From positions 372,001-436,000 of the forward strand of contig NZ_SLWN01000005.1 of assembly GCF_004342025.1 (NCBI RefSeq): a stretch of 64,000 bases of DNA. The letters are read 5' to 3'. The stretch's first letter is position 1; each line of letters opens with the position of its first letter. Both the position numbers and the translations under genes were made by a program. The DNA comes from Kribbella steppae. Its GTDB lineage: Bacteria > Actinomycetota > Actinomycetes > Propionibacteriales > Kribbellaceae. The notes beneath the pieces are model-generated. The model had not been told where the DNA came from and did no database searches. It saw only the letters and a list, made by a program, of their open reading frames with translations. Positions 25,396 to 34,625 of the stretch are shown piece by piece.

Positions 25396-25599
25396 ATGAC
25401 CGCCCAGCACAACGAAGAGCAGCCCGACGTCCAGCAGGCACCGGAGAGCACCGACCCGCTCGGTCCGATCACGTTGCCGACGCGATCCAAGATCGGCGCC
25501 CGGGCCATGGCCCTGGTCGGCACCGTCGGCCTGAGCGCGTTCGCCGCCGCCGTCGCCGCCAGCGATCTCGGCAGCACCTGGCCGACCATCGAGAGCTGA
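25396..25599 (+). CDS. Candidate LanM precursor peptide lacking cysteine
   Basis: 67 residues, start ATG with GGGGAGA 6 nt upstream, 27 bases after lanM and before a strong terminator. The acidic, Gln/Glu-rich N-terminal half (HNEEQPDVQQAPES) looks like a RiPP leader. The C-terminal half is hydrophobic (ALVGTVGLSAFAAAVAASDL) and ends GSTWPTIES. There is no Cys at all, so LanM could form dehydro-residues here but no lanthionine. Potential modified residues are the Ser/Thr of TVGLS and of the STWPT tail. Alternatives: a small membrane peptide not related to LanM, or a bicereucin-like peptide carrying D-amino acids. Position strongly links it to lanM; the chemistry is open. Confidence 0.7.
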   Translation: MTAQHNEEQPDVQQAPESTDPLGPITLPTRSKIGARAMALVGTVGLSAFAAAVAASDLGSTWPTIES

Positions 25600-25617
25600 G
25601 CAAGCGCTTGACAGCCG

Positions 25618-25656
25618 AAGGTCGACCGGCTCGCTGGGGGGTGGCCGGTCGACCTT
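25618..25656 (+). terminator. Strong terminator closing the lanM-peptide operon
   Basis: Perfect 13-bp stem AAGGTCGACCGGC (25618-25630) / GCCGGTCGACCTT (25644-25656) with a 13-base loop, 18 bases after the peptide stop codon. It separates the operon from the LAL regulator gene. Confidence 0.8.
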
Positions 25657-25702
25657 GCTCATTCGCTGCGGTGGCAGCGATACGTCGTTAGAGTTGGCAA
25701 GC

Positions 25703-28627
25703 ATGCAGACCCGTGCGCCCAGAGTGGTCGGCAGAGACCGGGAGATCGATCAGCTCCACCGCCTGCTGGCCGCGGCCCGAGGCGGATACGGGGGTGCGGT
25801 CTTCCTCGTCGGCGAGCCCGGGATCGGCAAGAGCCGGCTGGCCGGGGTCGGCACCACACGGGCGCTCGACGACAGTATGGCGACGTTGCGCGGCCGGGTC
25901 GGAGCCATCGGCACGATGGTTGCGTTCCGCCCGTTCACCGAGGCACTACTGTCACTCATCCGCCGGGGCGAGATGCCGGCCGCCGACGGGCTCGGTCCCT
26001 ACCGGCAGGTGCTCGGCCGCCTGGTCCCGGACTGGGACGACGGTACGGCGCACAGCACCGCCACGTCGACCGTCGTACTCGGTGAAGCCGTCCTGCGGTT
26101 GCTCACACTGGTCGGCAAGGACCGTGGTTGCCTCCTGGTGCTGGAGGACCTGCACGGGTCGGACCCCGAGACACTGGCAGTGATCGAGTATCTGCTCGAC
26201 AACCTGGAGGACCAGCCGATCGCGCTGGTCGCCACACTGCGCTCGGAGACCTGTGCGGCGCTCGAGCTCGCCAGGTTGTCCGCACAACGCGGCTCGGCCG
26301 CTCTGGTCGAGCTGCAGCCGTTGGACCGGGCTGAAGTTGGTGAGCTGGCTTCCGGCTGCCTTGAGGTACCGCCGGACGGCGTACCCGATGCACTGGTCGA
26401 CCAACTGTGGCGGGACAGTGCTGGAGTCCCTTTTATCGTTGAGGAACTGCTGCAGGAGGCGAGTAGGTCCGGGCAGCTGCTGTCGAAGGCTGACGGCAGT
26501 GTGCAGGTGGTGGACGGCCTGCAGACAAACGTTCCAGCAGCCGTTGTCAGGAGCATCAGTAGCCGGACCGACCAGCTCGGACCAGAGTCACGCGACCTGT
26601 TGGTGCTGGCTGCGGTGATCGGCCACCGCTTCCCGTTGAGCGTCGTACGTAAGGCCACTGGGACTGACGAGCGATTGCTGCTCGCCACGTTGCGTGCTGG
26701 GCTTGCCGCGCAGTTGGTCGGGCCGGACGAGCCGGTGCCGGACTGGTACGCGTTCCGGCATCCGCTGACCGCTGACGCGTTGCTCGCCGGGCTGACGCCG
26801 ACTGAACGGTCCACACTTGCCAGACGGTGTGCCGACGCGATCGAAGAGCTCCACCCAGGGCTGCCGGGTGAGTGGTGCCAGATGGTGGCCGAGCTCGCGG
26901 AGACCGGTGGAGACATGGCACGAGCCGGCCGGCTGTTCGCAACGGCTGGGCGACGGTCCTTCGACGAGGGGTCGATGGCATCGGCAGTGAAGCTGCTGGA
27001 GCGCGCGACCGCCTTACTGGCAAGCGATTCCGACACCAGCTACCGGGCCGAGGTGCTCGGGTCGTTGCTCATCGCACTGAGTGAGACCGGCCAGTTCGAG
27101 AACAGCACGGCCCACGCCGGCACCATCGAGGAGATGGCCGACCGCAACCTGGACAGCCGCAAGGTCGCCGCACTGCACGTGCAGCTGGCGAATCTCGAGC
27201 ACATGGCCGGCCGTTGGTCGGCGGCCCTGACCCAGGTCGCGACGGCCCGGACGCTGCTGGGTATCGACGCCGGCGACGCGGACCTCGCGCCGGTCGACGC
27301 GATCGCCGCGCACCTCGAGCTGGCCCGGCCGAGTCCCGGCCGGCTCAAGGCCGCGACCGAGCTGGCCACCCGCGCGGCCGAAGCCGCCGAACGCGCCAAG
27401 CTGCCCGCCGTCGCCTGCGACGCCCTGCAACTGCTCGGCATCCTGTCGCGTGAGCACGACCTGGACCGATCGATCGACTTCTTCCACCGGGCCAGGCTGG
27501 TGGCCGAAGAGCACAACATGACCTTCCAGCGGGTCTGCTCGCACATCTTCCAGGCCGGCACGATCTGCCTGGCCAACGGCAGCATCGTCGAGCTCGAACG
27601 CGCCCGGCAGCAGGCGTTGCGGATCGGCGCCATCCCGCTGGCCTACGAGGTGGACGGGATCCTCGGCCAGCAGGCGATCCTGCGGTCCGAGTACGACAAG
27701 GCCGCGGTCATCATTGACGAGTGCCTGGAGATCACCCGGCGGCTCCGGCTCGGCCGCTCGGCGACGTACTTCCTGTCCACCAAAGCGATCCTCGAGGCAC
27801 ACCGGGGACGTCGTACGGCGATGGAGGAGACGCTGGCCGAGGCCGCCAACTGGGGTGGCGAGCGGGCGTCGTACGAGCTGCCCTACTCCTACGGACTCGC
27901 GCGGACGTTCTGCGCGCTGCTGGAGGAGAACCGCGAGCTGGCCGACTCCGAGATGGCCCAGGCCCTCGCGTACGACGCTCAGAACCCGACCACCCTGCAC
28001 ACCTCGGGGAAGTACGGGCTGGGGCTGCTCCTCGGCGTACTGTCCGGCCGCAACGGCTGGGCACACTTCGAGGCGATCACGGCTGCCGCGGCCAGTGGGA
28101 TGCGGTGGAACAAGCAGTTCGTTCAGCTGGCGCACGCCGTACTGCTCGGCCGGGACGGTCGGCTGGCCGCGGCCAACGCCAAGATGGTCGAGGCGCAGGA
28201 GACTGCGTCGCTCTACCCGATGGCGCGCTACCTGGGTCTGCGGATGGTTGCCGAGCCGGCGTACGCCGACGGCTGGGGTGAGCCGGTCGCGTGGCTGCGG
28301 CAGGCCGAGGACTACTTCCACAACGCGGAAATCCCGGTGGTGGCCAGTTCGTGCCGTAGTCTGCTGCGTCAGCTCGGCGCGACCGTCTCCCAACGCCGGA
28401 GCGGGATCGAGCAGGTGCCGGCGCATCTGCGGCAGCTCGGGATCACCAGCCGCGAGTACGAGGTCTGCCGGCTGCTGGTGGACCGGATCGGGAACAAGTC
28501 GATCGCGTCCCGGCTGCACATCTCGCCACGGACCGTGGAGAAGCATGTGGCCAGCCTGATGACCAAGACACAGCAACCGGATCGGGAGGCACTGAGCAGT
28601 TTCGCCCGGACCGTCGTCCAGGACTGA
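25703..28627 (+). CDS. LuxR family LAL-type transcriptional regulator
   Basis: 974 residues from the ATG at 25703; the longer TTG frame begins inside the terminator hairpin and is rejected. The N-terminal AAA ATPase has Walker A GEPGIGKSR and Walker B LLVLEDLHGSD. A long TPR-like helical middle follows, and a C-terminal LuxR helix-turn-helix (ITSREYEVCRLLVDRIGNKS, then HISPRTVEKHVASL). Large ATP-binding LuxR regulators commonly activate specialised-metabolite clusters, so control of lanM is plausible. A TAGAGT box lies 8 bases before the start, giving a very short leader. Confidence 0.88.
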   Translation: MQTRAPRVVGRDREIDQLHRLLAAARGGYGGAVFLVGEPGIGKSRLAGVGTTRALDDSMATLRGRVGAIGTMVAFRPFTEALLSLIRRGEMPAADGLGPYRQVLGRLVPDWDDGTAHSTATSTVVLGEAVLRLLTLVGKDRGCLLVLEDLHGSDPETLAVIEYLLDNLEDQPIALVATLRSETCAALELARLSAQRGSAALVELQPLDRAEVGELASGCLEVPPDGVPDALVDQLWRDSAGVPFIVEELLQEASRSGQLLSKADGSVQVVDGLQTNVPAAVVRSISSRTDQLGPESRDLLVLAAVIGHRFPLSVVRKATGTDERLLLATLRAGLAAQLVGPDEPVPDWYAFRHPLTADALLAGLTPTERSTLARRCADAIEELHPGLPGEWCQMVAELAETGGDMARAGRLFATAGRRSFDEGSMASAVKLLERATALLASDSDTSYRAEVLGSLLIALSETGQFENSTAHAGTIEEMADRNLDSRKVAALHVQLANLEHMAGRWSAALTQVATARTLLGIDAGDADLAPVDAIAAHLELARPSPGRLKAATELATRAAEAAERAKLPAVACDALQLLGILSREHDLDRSIDFFHRARLVAEEHNMTFQRVCSHIFQAGTICLANGSIVELERARQQALRIGAIPLAYEVDGILGQQAILRSEYDKAAVIIDECLEITRRLRLGRSATYFLSTKAILEAHRGRRTAMEETLAEAANWGGERASYELPYSYGLARTFCALLEENRELADSEMAQALAYDAQNPTTLHTSGKYGLGLLLGVLSGRNGWAHFEAITAAAASGMRWNKQFVQLAHAVLLGRDGRLAAANAKMVEAQETASLYPMARYLGLRMVAEPAYADGWGEPVAWLRQAEDYFHNAEIPVVASSCRSLLRQLGATVSQRRSGIEQVPAHLRQLGITSREYEVCRLLVDRIGNKSIASRLHISPRTVEKHVASLMTKTQQPDREALSSFARTVVQD

Positions 28628-28629
28628 CG

Positions 28630-28666
28630 GTGCCGCTCCAGACCAAAGGTGGTCCGATTCCGGCAC
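28630..28666 (+). terminator. Hairpin terminator after LAL regulator
   Basis: Nested stem: outer GTGCCG (28630-28635)/CGGCAC (28661-28666) and inner GACCA/TGGTC (28641-28645, 28650-28654) with an AAGG loop, beginning 3 bases after the stop codon. Confidence 0.6.
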
Positions 28667-28767
28667 TGATGCGTGTGCTGGGACGTGGGACGGCCGGAGG
28701 GTGGTAGTTGTCGACTCACGGATTCGGCGACCGCCCGTCGACGCGGTATGACACGGTAATTTATGAA

Positions 28768-28796
28768 CACTCGCTTTCTATTAGGATGGGCGAGTG
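28768..28796. promoter_or_regulatory. Leaderless promoter and operator dyad of the ROK gene
   Basis: TAGGAT (28782-28787) lies 6 bases before the GTG start at 28794. It is enclosed by a perfect 7-bp inverted repeat CACTCGC (28768-28774)/GCGAGTG (28790-28796), so a repressor bound there would cover the -10 box and the start codon. Autoregulation by the ROK protein is likely. Confidence 0.55.
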
Positions 28797-30044
28797 GCAG
28801 GCAAGGGGTCGGACATGAGCAAGGGAACGGTCGGCGGCGGCGGTACGACGATGCTGCGGCGGATCAACGTCGCCGCGGTGCTGGATGCGGTGCGCCGCTC
28901 CGCGCCCGCGCCGCTGCGCGTCGCCGAACTGGTCGAACGGACCGGTCTGGCCAGACCGACCGTGGCCCAGGCCGTCGACGAGCTGCTGGACGCCGGCTGG
29001 CTGCAGCAGCACGGGCCGGACTCCGCGGACCGCTCGCTCGGCCGCCCGGCCATCCGCGTCTCGCTGCGCGGCCGTGCGGCGCCGGTGCTCGGCCTGGATG
29101 TCGGCCCGCACCGGGTGACCGTGGGCGTCTCCGACCTGGCCGGACGCAAGCTCTCCCTGGTACGACGCTCTGGCCCCGGCTGGACCGCCCAGGAGCTGCT
29201 CGGAGTCATCAGCGAGGTGATCACCGAGGCGCTGGCGGAGGCCGAAGTGCCGGCCGAGGACATCGCGGCCGCGGTTGCCGCCAGCCCTGGCATCGTCGAC
29301 GAGCACACCGGTCGGGTCCAGCTGGTCCCGAGCGTGCCGGGCTGGTCCGCGGTTGACCTGACCAAGCATGTCCGCAGCCTGCTCGACTGCCCGGTGATGC
29401 TCGACAACGACGCCAACCTGGCCGCGCTGGCCATTGCCGCCGCTCGCGGTGGCACCGGCACGCTGCTGGCCGTGCAGTGGGGTGAGCGGCTCGGTGCCGG
29501 CATCGTGATCGACGGACGGCTGCACCGAGGCACCGGCGCGGCTGGTGAGATCGGCTTCATCGCTACCGGCCCGGACGACGTCATCAACCCTGAGGACAGT
29601 CGCGGACCGTTGGAGCGTGCGGTCGGCTCTGAGGCCATCGCAGCACTCGGCCGCCAGGCAGCACTCGACAACCCCAGCTCCCGACTGGCTGAGCTGGGTG
29701 GCGAGCAGCTGGACACGGCCGATGTGTTCGCGGCTGCGGCAGAGCGTGACCCGGTGGCCCAGGCCGTCGTACAGCAGGTCGCCCGCGACTTCGCCCGGGC
29801 ACTTGCCCCCTCCGTACTCGTGCTGGACCCGACTGCCGTGGTGATCGGTGGCGGTGTCGCCCGCGCGGGCGCCGTACTGCTCGACGCCATCTCCGACCAG
29901 CTGCGGCTGCTCACGCTGAACCACCCGAAGCTGGAGCTGTCCGCTCTGGCCGAGGACGCGGTCGTCACCGGTGCGATGCGCATGGCCCTGGACGAGGTCT
30001 GGCAGCGCAAGCTCCCGACCCCGGCCCTGACCAGCACGGCCTAA
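28794..30044 (+). CDS. ROK family transcriptional repressor
   Basis: 416 residues. An N-terminal winged helix (about 25-85, LRVAELVERTGLARPTVAQA) precedes a ROK sugar-kinase-like domain (VLGLDVGPHRVTVGV, LDNDANLAALA, GTGAAGEIGF). The usual ROK zinc motif C-x-C-G-x2-G-C after the GHxxx segment is absent: the region reads GPDDVINPEDSRGPLERAVG. It is therefore a ROK repressor that lost the zinc site and probably any kinase activity. GTG 28794 is favoured by the leaderless -10 box; an ATG at 28815 is the alternative. No sugar genes are adjacent. Confidence 0.87.
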   Translation: MAGKGSDMSKGTVGGGGTTMLRRINVAAVLDAVRRSAPAPLRVAELVERTGLARPTVAQAVDELLDAGWLQQHGPDSADRSLGRPAIRVSLRGRAAPVLGLDVGPHRVTVGVSDLAGRKLSLVRRSGPGWTAQELLGVISEVITEALAEAEVPAEDIAAAVAASPGIVDEHTGRVQLVPSVPGWSAVDLTKHVRSLLDCPVMLDNDANLAALAIAAARGGTGTLLAVQWGERLGAGIVIDGRLHRGTGAAGEIGFIATGPDDVINPEDSRGPLERAVGSEAIAALGRQAALDNPSSRLAELGGEQLDTADVFAAAAERDPVAQAVVQQVARDFARALAPSVLVLDPTAVVIGGGVARAGAVLLDAISDQLRLLTLNHPKLELSALAEDAVVTGAMRMALDEVWQRKLPTPALTSTA

Positions 30045-30060
30045 CCCGCGCCGGTCACGT

Positions 30061-30810
30061 TCAGCTGCGGACGGCGGCGGCGATCGCGTCGGGGCGATCG
30101 AGGTGGACGAGATGGGCGGAATCGGGCAGCACCTCGACAGTGCCGTCCAGTACGTCGGCCAGCCGGCGCTGACCCGCGAGCCAGCGATCGGCGGTGAACC
30201 GCGAGCTGCCGCCGGTGGCGACCAGCAGAGTCGTCGGCGGGACCTCTCCGACCGGACCGGCGACCAGCTTGCCGACCTCGACGGCCAGCTCCCAGCTGCT
30301 CGCCAGTTCGCCCCAGAACAGCAGCCACGACAGCGCGGCGCCGTACCGCTTCCGCGCGGTTGCCTTGGACAACAGATCGCGGTTCGTGGTGCTGCCGATC
30401 CGGACGATCAGCCGTCGTACCGCCGGCCCCAGGAGCTGCGGTACGCCGATCCGCCCGAGGAACCGCAGGAACGCGCGCACCGCCCGATCACCGCGCGTGC
30501 CCGGATAGAGCCAGCGCCAGCCGGTCTCGGACGTGAGGCTGGTGTCGACGAGCACGACCCGGCTCACCTCCAGCGGCCGGGTCAGCGCCCAGCGCAGTAC
30601 AGCGAGACCGCCGATGGAGTGCCCGACCAGCCCGATCTCCCGGTCCGCCGGTAGGCCGGCCGCCCTGCGCAGCTCGTCGACGTCCGACGTGATCGGCGTA
30701 CACCAGGGATCGATCACCCGGAGGTCCAGCCCCGGCAACAGCTCGACGACCCGGCCGAACTCCTCCGGAGTCTCAGCCAGGCCGGGCAGCACGACCCAGG
30801 TTGTTGTCAT
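30061..30810 (-). CDS. Alpha/beta hydrolase
   Basis: 249 residues from the ATG at 30810. The nucleophile elbow is GHSIGG, the acid lies in the later strand region and the catalytic His in SAHLVHLDRPD near the C-terminus. No signal peptide, so cytosolic. The ATG overlaps the stop of the upstream membrane-protein gene (ATGA), so they form a two-gene operon. Specific ester or amide substrate unknown. Confidence 0.82.
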   Translation of the reverse strand: MTTTWVVLPGLAETPEEFGRVVELLPGLDLRVIDPWCTPITSDVDELRRAAGLPADREIGLVGHSIGGLAVLRWALTRPLEVSRVVLVDTSLTSETGWRWLYPGTRGDRAVRAFLRFLGRIGVPQLLGPAVRRLIVRIGSTTNRDLLSKATARKRYGAALSWLLFWGELASSWELAVEVGKLVAGPVGEVPPTTLLVATGGSSRFTADRWLAGQRRLADVLDGTVEVLPDSAHLVHLDRPDAIAAAVRS

Positions 30811-31133
30811 CGAAGGAAAGCCTGCCTCAGGCCTGGTAGCAATGTCGCCAGCATTAGGCACACGAGCAGGACCGAGACGCGTTGCAGGATGCCCGGCGGA
30901 TGCAGGTCGCTGCCGGTGAGCACCTCGAGGCCGGTCTCGAGGCCGAGCCAGGCTTGGGTCACCGCGACGCCGGCGGCCAGTACGGCGACCATGCGGCCCC
31001 ACACACCACCCCAGCCGGAGCGGCGCAGGACCAGGACGGCGAAGATGCCCATGGCAACGCTGGGCAGGCTGCAGTAGAGCACGCCGGCGGCGATCATCAC
31101 GTTGCGCATCAGGCGATACGGGACGGCCACCAT
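30807..31133 (-). CDS. Small membrane protein
   Basis: 108 residues with three predicted helices (MIAAGVLYCSLPSVAMGIFA, MVAVLAAGVAVTQAWLGL, VSVLLVCLMLATLLPGL). Not recognised. It is translationally coupled to the hydrolase gene through a 4-bp ATGA overlap. The start at 31133 may instead be the internal Met in LMRNVM. Confidence 0.6.
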   Translation of the reverse strand: MVAVPYRLMRNVMIAAGVLYCSLPSVAMGIFAVLVLRRSGWGGVWGRMVAVLAAGVAVTQAWLGLETGLEVLTGSDLHPPGILQRVSVLLVCLMLATLLPGLRQAFLR

Positions 31134-31242
31134 GCCCGTCAGCCTCGCACACCGACCAAGCCCTTGACTGTCCCGTCAGCTACACCGTCCGGGTAGTGCT
31201 AGCGTCACCGACGCGGCGGTGAACTAGTGGCATGATCGCTGG

Positions 31243-34200
31243 GTGCGGTCGGAACAGGCAGAGGTGGTGGTCCCGCAGTGGAAGCATCGTGCTGCCGTCT
31301 GGGTCGGCCGCATCGTGGTCGCCGCCTCGGTCTGGTCGTTCATCGCGATCCCGCTGCATCTGTTCGCCCCGGCGTACGTGAAACGGGTTGATCAAGCCTT
31401 CGACTTCTTCGGCATCCCGGCCGGGCACACGTTCTTCTCCGCGGTCTACCTGGCCGTTGTCGGCAGCGCGCTGCTGCGCGGCAAGCGAGCCGCGCTGCTC
31501 TGGGTGCTCTGGGTCTTCCAGGCCCTCTGGCTGATCGCGCAGACCGCGGCCGTCGCCTTCACCAGCGTCCGGCTGGCCAACCCGAACGACGCCGAACTCC
31601 TCTCCGACCTCGGTCCCGCGACCGTCAAGGACCTCGAACTCGGCATCGTCCAGGTCATCGTGGTTGCCGCGATCATCGTGCTGCTGTGGACGATCCGCGG
31701 CGCGTTCCCGGCCCGGCTGGCACCCGGTACCCGGCGGCTGGCGGTCAGTGCCCTGCTGCTCGGCCTCTTCATCTCGGCCGCGGTCAGCATCACGCTGACC
31801 CAGATCTTCCCGAAGTCGCTCACCGGTCAACGGGAGAAGATCGGCTGGGCGGTCATCGCGGCCCTCGGCCAGTCGCGCAGCAGGATGGGCGGTCACGAGG
31901 GACACGGCTGGATCGGCCTGTCGGTCGGCGCGATCTCGGCCGCCTCGCTGGTGATCGCGTTCGCCATCTTCCTCCGCTCGGTCCGCCGGGTCCGCTACCT
32001 GACCCAGTCCGAGGAGTTCGACGTACGGCGCCTGCTCCTGCTGCACGGTGAACGGGACTCGCTCGGGTACTTCGCCACCCGCCGGGACAAGGCGGTCATC
32101 TTCTCCCCCGCCAAGGACGCCGCGATCGCGTATCGCGTGGTCAACGGGGTCAGCCTGGCCAGCGGCGATCCACTGGGCGATCCGGCTGCGTGGCCGGGCG
32201 CGATCAAGGTCTGGCTGGCCGAGGCACGCACGTACGGCTGGTCCCCGGCCGTACTCTCGGCAAGCGAAGAGGCGGCACACGCGTACGTCGATGCCGGCCT
32301 GCGCGCACTGTCGATGGGTGACGAGGCGATCATCGACGTCGCCGACTTCACCCTGGAGGGCCGGACGATGCGGCCGGTCCGGCAGGCGGTGACCCGGGTC
32401 CAGCGGACCGGGTACCACGCGGAGGTTGTCCGGCACGGAGACCTTTCGCCCGAAATCTTGTCGGAATATGTGCATCTGGCCGAGCAGTGGCGTGGTGCGC
32501 AGACCGAGCGTGGGTTCTCGATGGCGCTCGGGCGGCTAGGCGATCCGGCCGACGCGCGGTGCGTGATGGTGATCGCGCGGGATGCCGAGGGGACGGTGCG
32601 CGGGTTGCTGTCGTTCGCGCCGTGGGGTGTGCGGGGTGTCTCGCTCGACCTGATGCGCCGGGATCCCGAGTCCGTGAACGGGTTGATGGAGTTCATGGTC
32701 ACGTCGCTGGTGGATGCGTGCGGAGATCTCGGGCTGCACCGGATCTCGCTGAACTTCGCGATGTTCCGGGAGATCTTCAGTGATGCCGAGCGCGTCGGGG
32801 CCGGGCCGGTGCTGCGGTTGACCAACGCCTTGCTGACCGCGGCCTCGCGGTTCTGGCAGTTGGAGAGTCTGTACCAGTCGAACGAGAAGTACCTGCCGCG
32901 CTGGTCGCCACGGTTGATCTGCTACTCGCGTGGTGCGTCGCTGGCCCAGGTCCTGCTGGCGGCCGGGACCGCGGAAGGGTTCCTGCCGGCGCCACGGCCG
33001 TGGACCCGGGTCGACAGTGTGGAGACGGCCGAGCGGCACGCGATCATGGCGGCGGACGGTGGTGCGTTCGCGACCGCCGTACGGGCGCAGGAGGAAGAAC
33101 TGCTGCGGCCGGCGTTGCCGGATCGGAAGCTGACCGAGCAGGAGCTGATCCGGCGGACGAAACTCGACGAACTTGTTGCTGCTGGCATCGATCCGTATCC
33201 GGTGAGTGTGCCCCGGACGGAGACGCTGGAACGCATACGGGAGCTGCATCCGAACCTGCCGGCTGACCATCACACCGGCGTCACCGTCTCCGTGACCGGG
33301 CGGGTGACGCGGATGCGGAACCACGGCGGGCTGGCCTTCGCTCAGCTCCAGGACGGTCTGTCGCAGTTGCAGGCCATGCTGACAGCCGATGCGTGTGGCG
33401 AGGTGGCTCTGGATCACTGGCGACGGCTCGTGGACATCGGTGATCACGTGAGCGTGACCGGCGAGATCGTCACGAGTCGCCGGGGTGAGTTGTCGATCGC
33501 GGCCACGAGTTGGCTGATGGCGGCGAAGTGCCTGCACCCGTTGCCGGACAAGCGGAAGGGGCTCACCGATCCGGAGGCCCGGGTCCGGCAGCGGCATCTC
33601 GACCTGGTGATGAACCCGGACTCGCTGCGGATGATGCAGCACCGCAGTACCGCCGTACGGGCCCTGCGCAACGGTTTCGAGGCGCGCGGGTTCATCGAGG
33701 TGGAGACGCCGATGCTGCAGGCGGTGCACGGCGGGGCGAACGCGCGGCCGTTCGCGACCCACATCAACGCCTACGACACCGAACTGTTTCTGCGGATCGC
33801 GCCGGAGCTGTTCCTGAAGCGGCTGAGCGTCGGCGGGCTCGGCAAGGTGTTCGAGCTGAACCGGAACTTCCGCAACGAGGGCGCGGACGCGACGCACAAC
33901 CCGGAGTTCACCTCGGTCGAGGCGTACCAGCCGTACGCCGACTACCACGTGATGCGTGAACTCACCCGGGAACTGCTGATCGAGGCGGCGACCGCGGTCT
34001 TCGGCAAGCCGGTGGTGCAGCGCCCGGACGGCGAGATCGACATCTCCGGCGACTGGCCCGTCATCACCGTCCACGAAGCGGTCAGCCGCGCCACCGGTAC
34101 GCCGCTCTCCGCAGACACCCCGGCCGAGCAACTCCGCGAGCTGTGCGCAGCGCACGGCGTACACACGACCTTCGAACTCACCGCCGGGGAGCTCGTCCTC

Positions 34201-34602
34201 GAGCTGTACGACGAACTGGTCGAACCAACCACCACACTGCCGACCTTCTACACCGACTTCCCGCTCGAAACCTCACCCCTGACCCGCTCCCACCGCACCG
34301 AACCCCGCCTGGCCGAACGCTGGGACCTGGTCGCCTTCGGCGCCGAAATCGGCACCGCCTACTCCGAACTCATCGACCCGGTCGAACAACGCCGCCGCCT
34401 CACCGACCAGTCCCTCAAAGCAGCCGCCGGCGACCTCGAAGCCATGTCGCTGGACGAGGACTTCCTCACCGCTCTGGAATATGCCATGCCCCCCACCGGC
34501 GGCCTGGGCATCGGCGTAGACCGAGTCATGATGCTCCTCACCGGCCAAAACATCCGAGCCACCCTGGCCTTCCCCTTCGTCCGCCCAACTCCCCGGGATT
34601 AG
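31243..34602 (+). CDS. lysX: Bifunctional lysylphosphatidylglycerol synthetase/lysyl-tRNA synthetase LysX
   Basis: 1119 residues, the actinobacterial LysX architecture. Residues 1-250 hold about six to seven transmembrane helices; 255-600 form the MprF-like lysyl transferase (DUF2156: LLLHGERDSLGYFATRRDKA, SLDLMRRDPES). The C-terminal half is a class II lysyl-tRNA synthetase with an OB fold (VTGRVTRMRNHGGLAFAQL), motif 2 FRNEG and motif 3 GLGIGVDRVMMLL. It charges tRNA with lysine and transfers lysine to phosphatidylglycerol in the membrane, lowering surface charge and giving cationic-peptide resistance. GTG start. It ends opposite the aryl-AMP ligase gene. Confidence 0.95.
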   Translation: MRSEQAEVVVPQWKHRAAVWVGRIVVAASVWSFIAIPLHLFAPAYVKRVDQAFDFFGIPAGHTFFSAVYLAVVGSALLRGKRAALLWVLWVFQALWLIAQTAAVAFTSVRLANPNDAELLSDLGPATVKDLELGIVQVIVVAAIIVLLWTIRGAFPARLAPGTRRLAVSALLLGLFISAAVSITLTQIFPKSLTGQREKIGWAVIAALGQSRSRMGGHEGHGWIGLSVGAISAASLVIAFAIFLRSVRRVRYLTQSEEFDVRRLLLLHGERDSLGYFATRRDKAVIFSPAKDAAIAYRVVNGVSLASGDPLGDPAAWPGAIKVWLAEARTYGWSPAVLSASEEAAHAYVDAGLRALSMGDEAIIDVADFTLEGRTMRPVRQAVTRVQRTGYHAEVVRHGDLSPEILSEYVHLAEQWRGAQTERGFSMALGRLGDPADARCVMVIARDAEGTVRGLLSFAPWGVRGVSLDLMRRDPESVNGLMEFMVTSLVDACGDLGLHRISLNFAMFREIFSDAERVGAGPVLRLTNALLTAASRFWQLESLYQSNEKYLPRWSPRLICYSRGASLAQVLLAAGTAEGFLPAPRPWTRVDSVETAERHAIMAADGGAFATAVRAQEEELLRPALPDRKLTEQELIRRTKLDELVAAGIDPYPVSVPRTETLERIRELHPNLPADHHTGVTVSVTGRVTRMRNHGGLAFAQLQDGLSQLQAMLTADACGEVALDHWRRLVDIGDHVSVTGEIVTSRRGELSIAATSWLMAAKCLHPLPDKRKGLTDPEARVRQRHLDLVMNPDSLRMMQHRSTAVRALRNGFEARGFIEVETPMLQAVHGGANARPFATHINAYDTELFLRIAPELFLKRLSVGGLGKVFELNRNFRNEGADATHNPEFTSVEAYQPYADYHVMRELTRELLIEAATAVFGKPVVQRPDGEIDISGDWPVITVHEAVSRATGTPLSADTPAEQLRELCAAHGVHTTFELTAGELVLELYDELVEPTTTLPTFYTDFPLETSPLTRSHRTEPRLAERWDLVAFGAEIGTAYSELIDPVEQRRRLTDQSLKAAAGDLEAMSLDEDFLTALEYAMPPTGGLGIGVDRVMMLLTGQNIRATLAFPFVRPTPRD

Positions 34603-34625
34603 GACCTGTGGTTCCCGGAGGCTGA

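Noticed and set aside
31180..32475. Minus-strand frame of 431 codons over lysX
   Set aside because: Asp/Arg/Gln-rich shadow of LysX coding sequence without domains or ribosome site.
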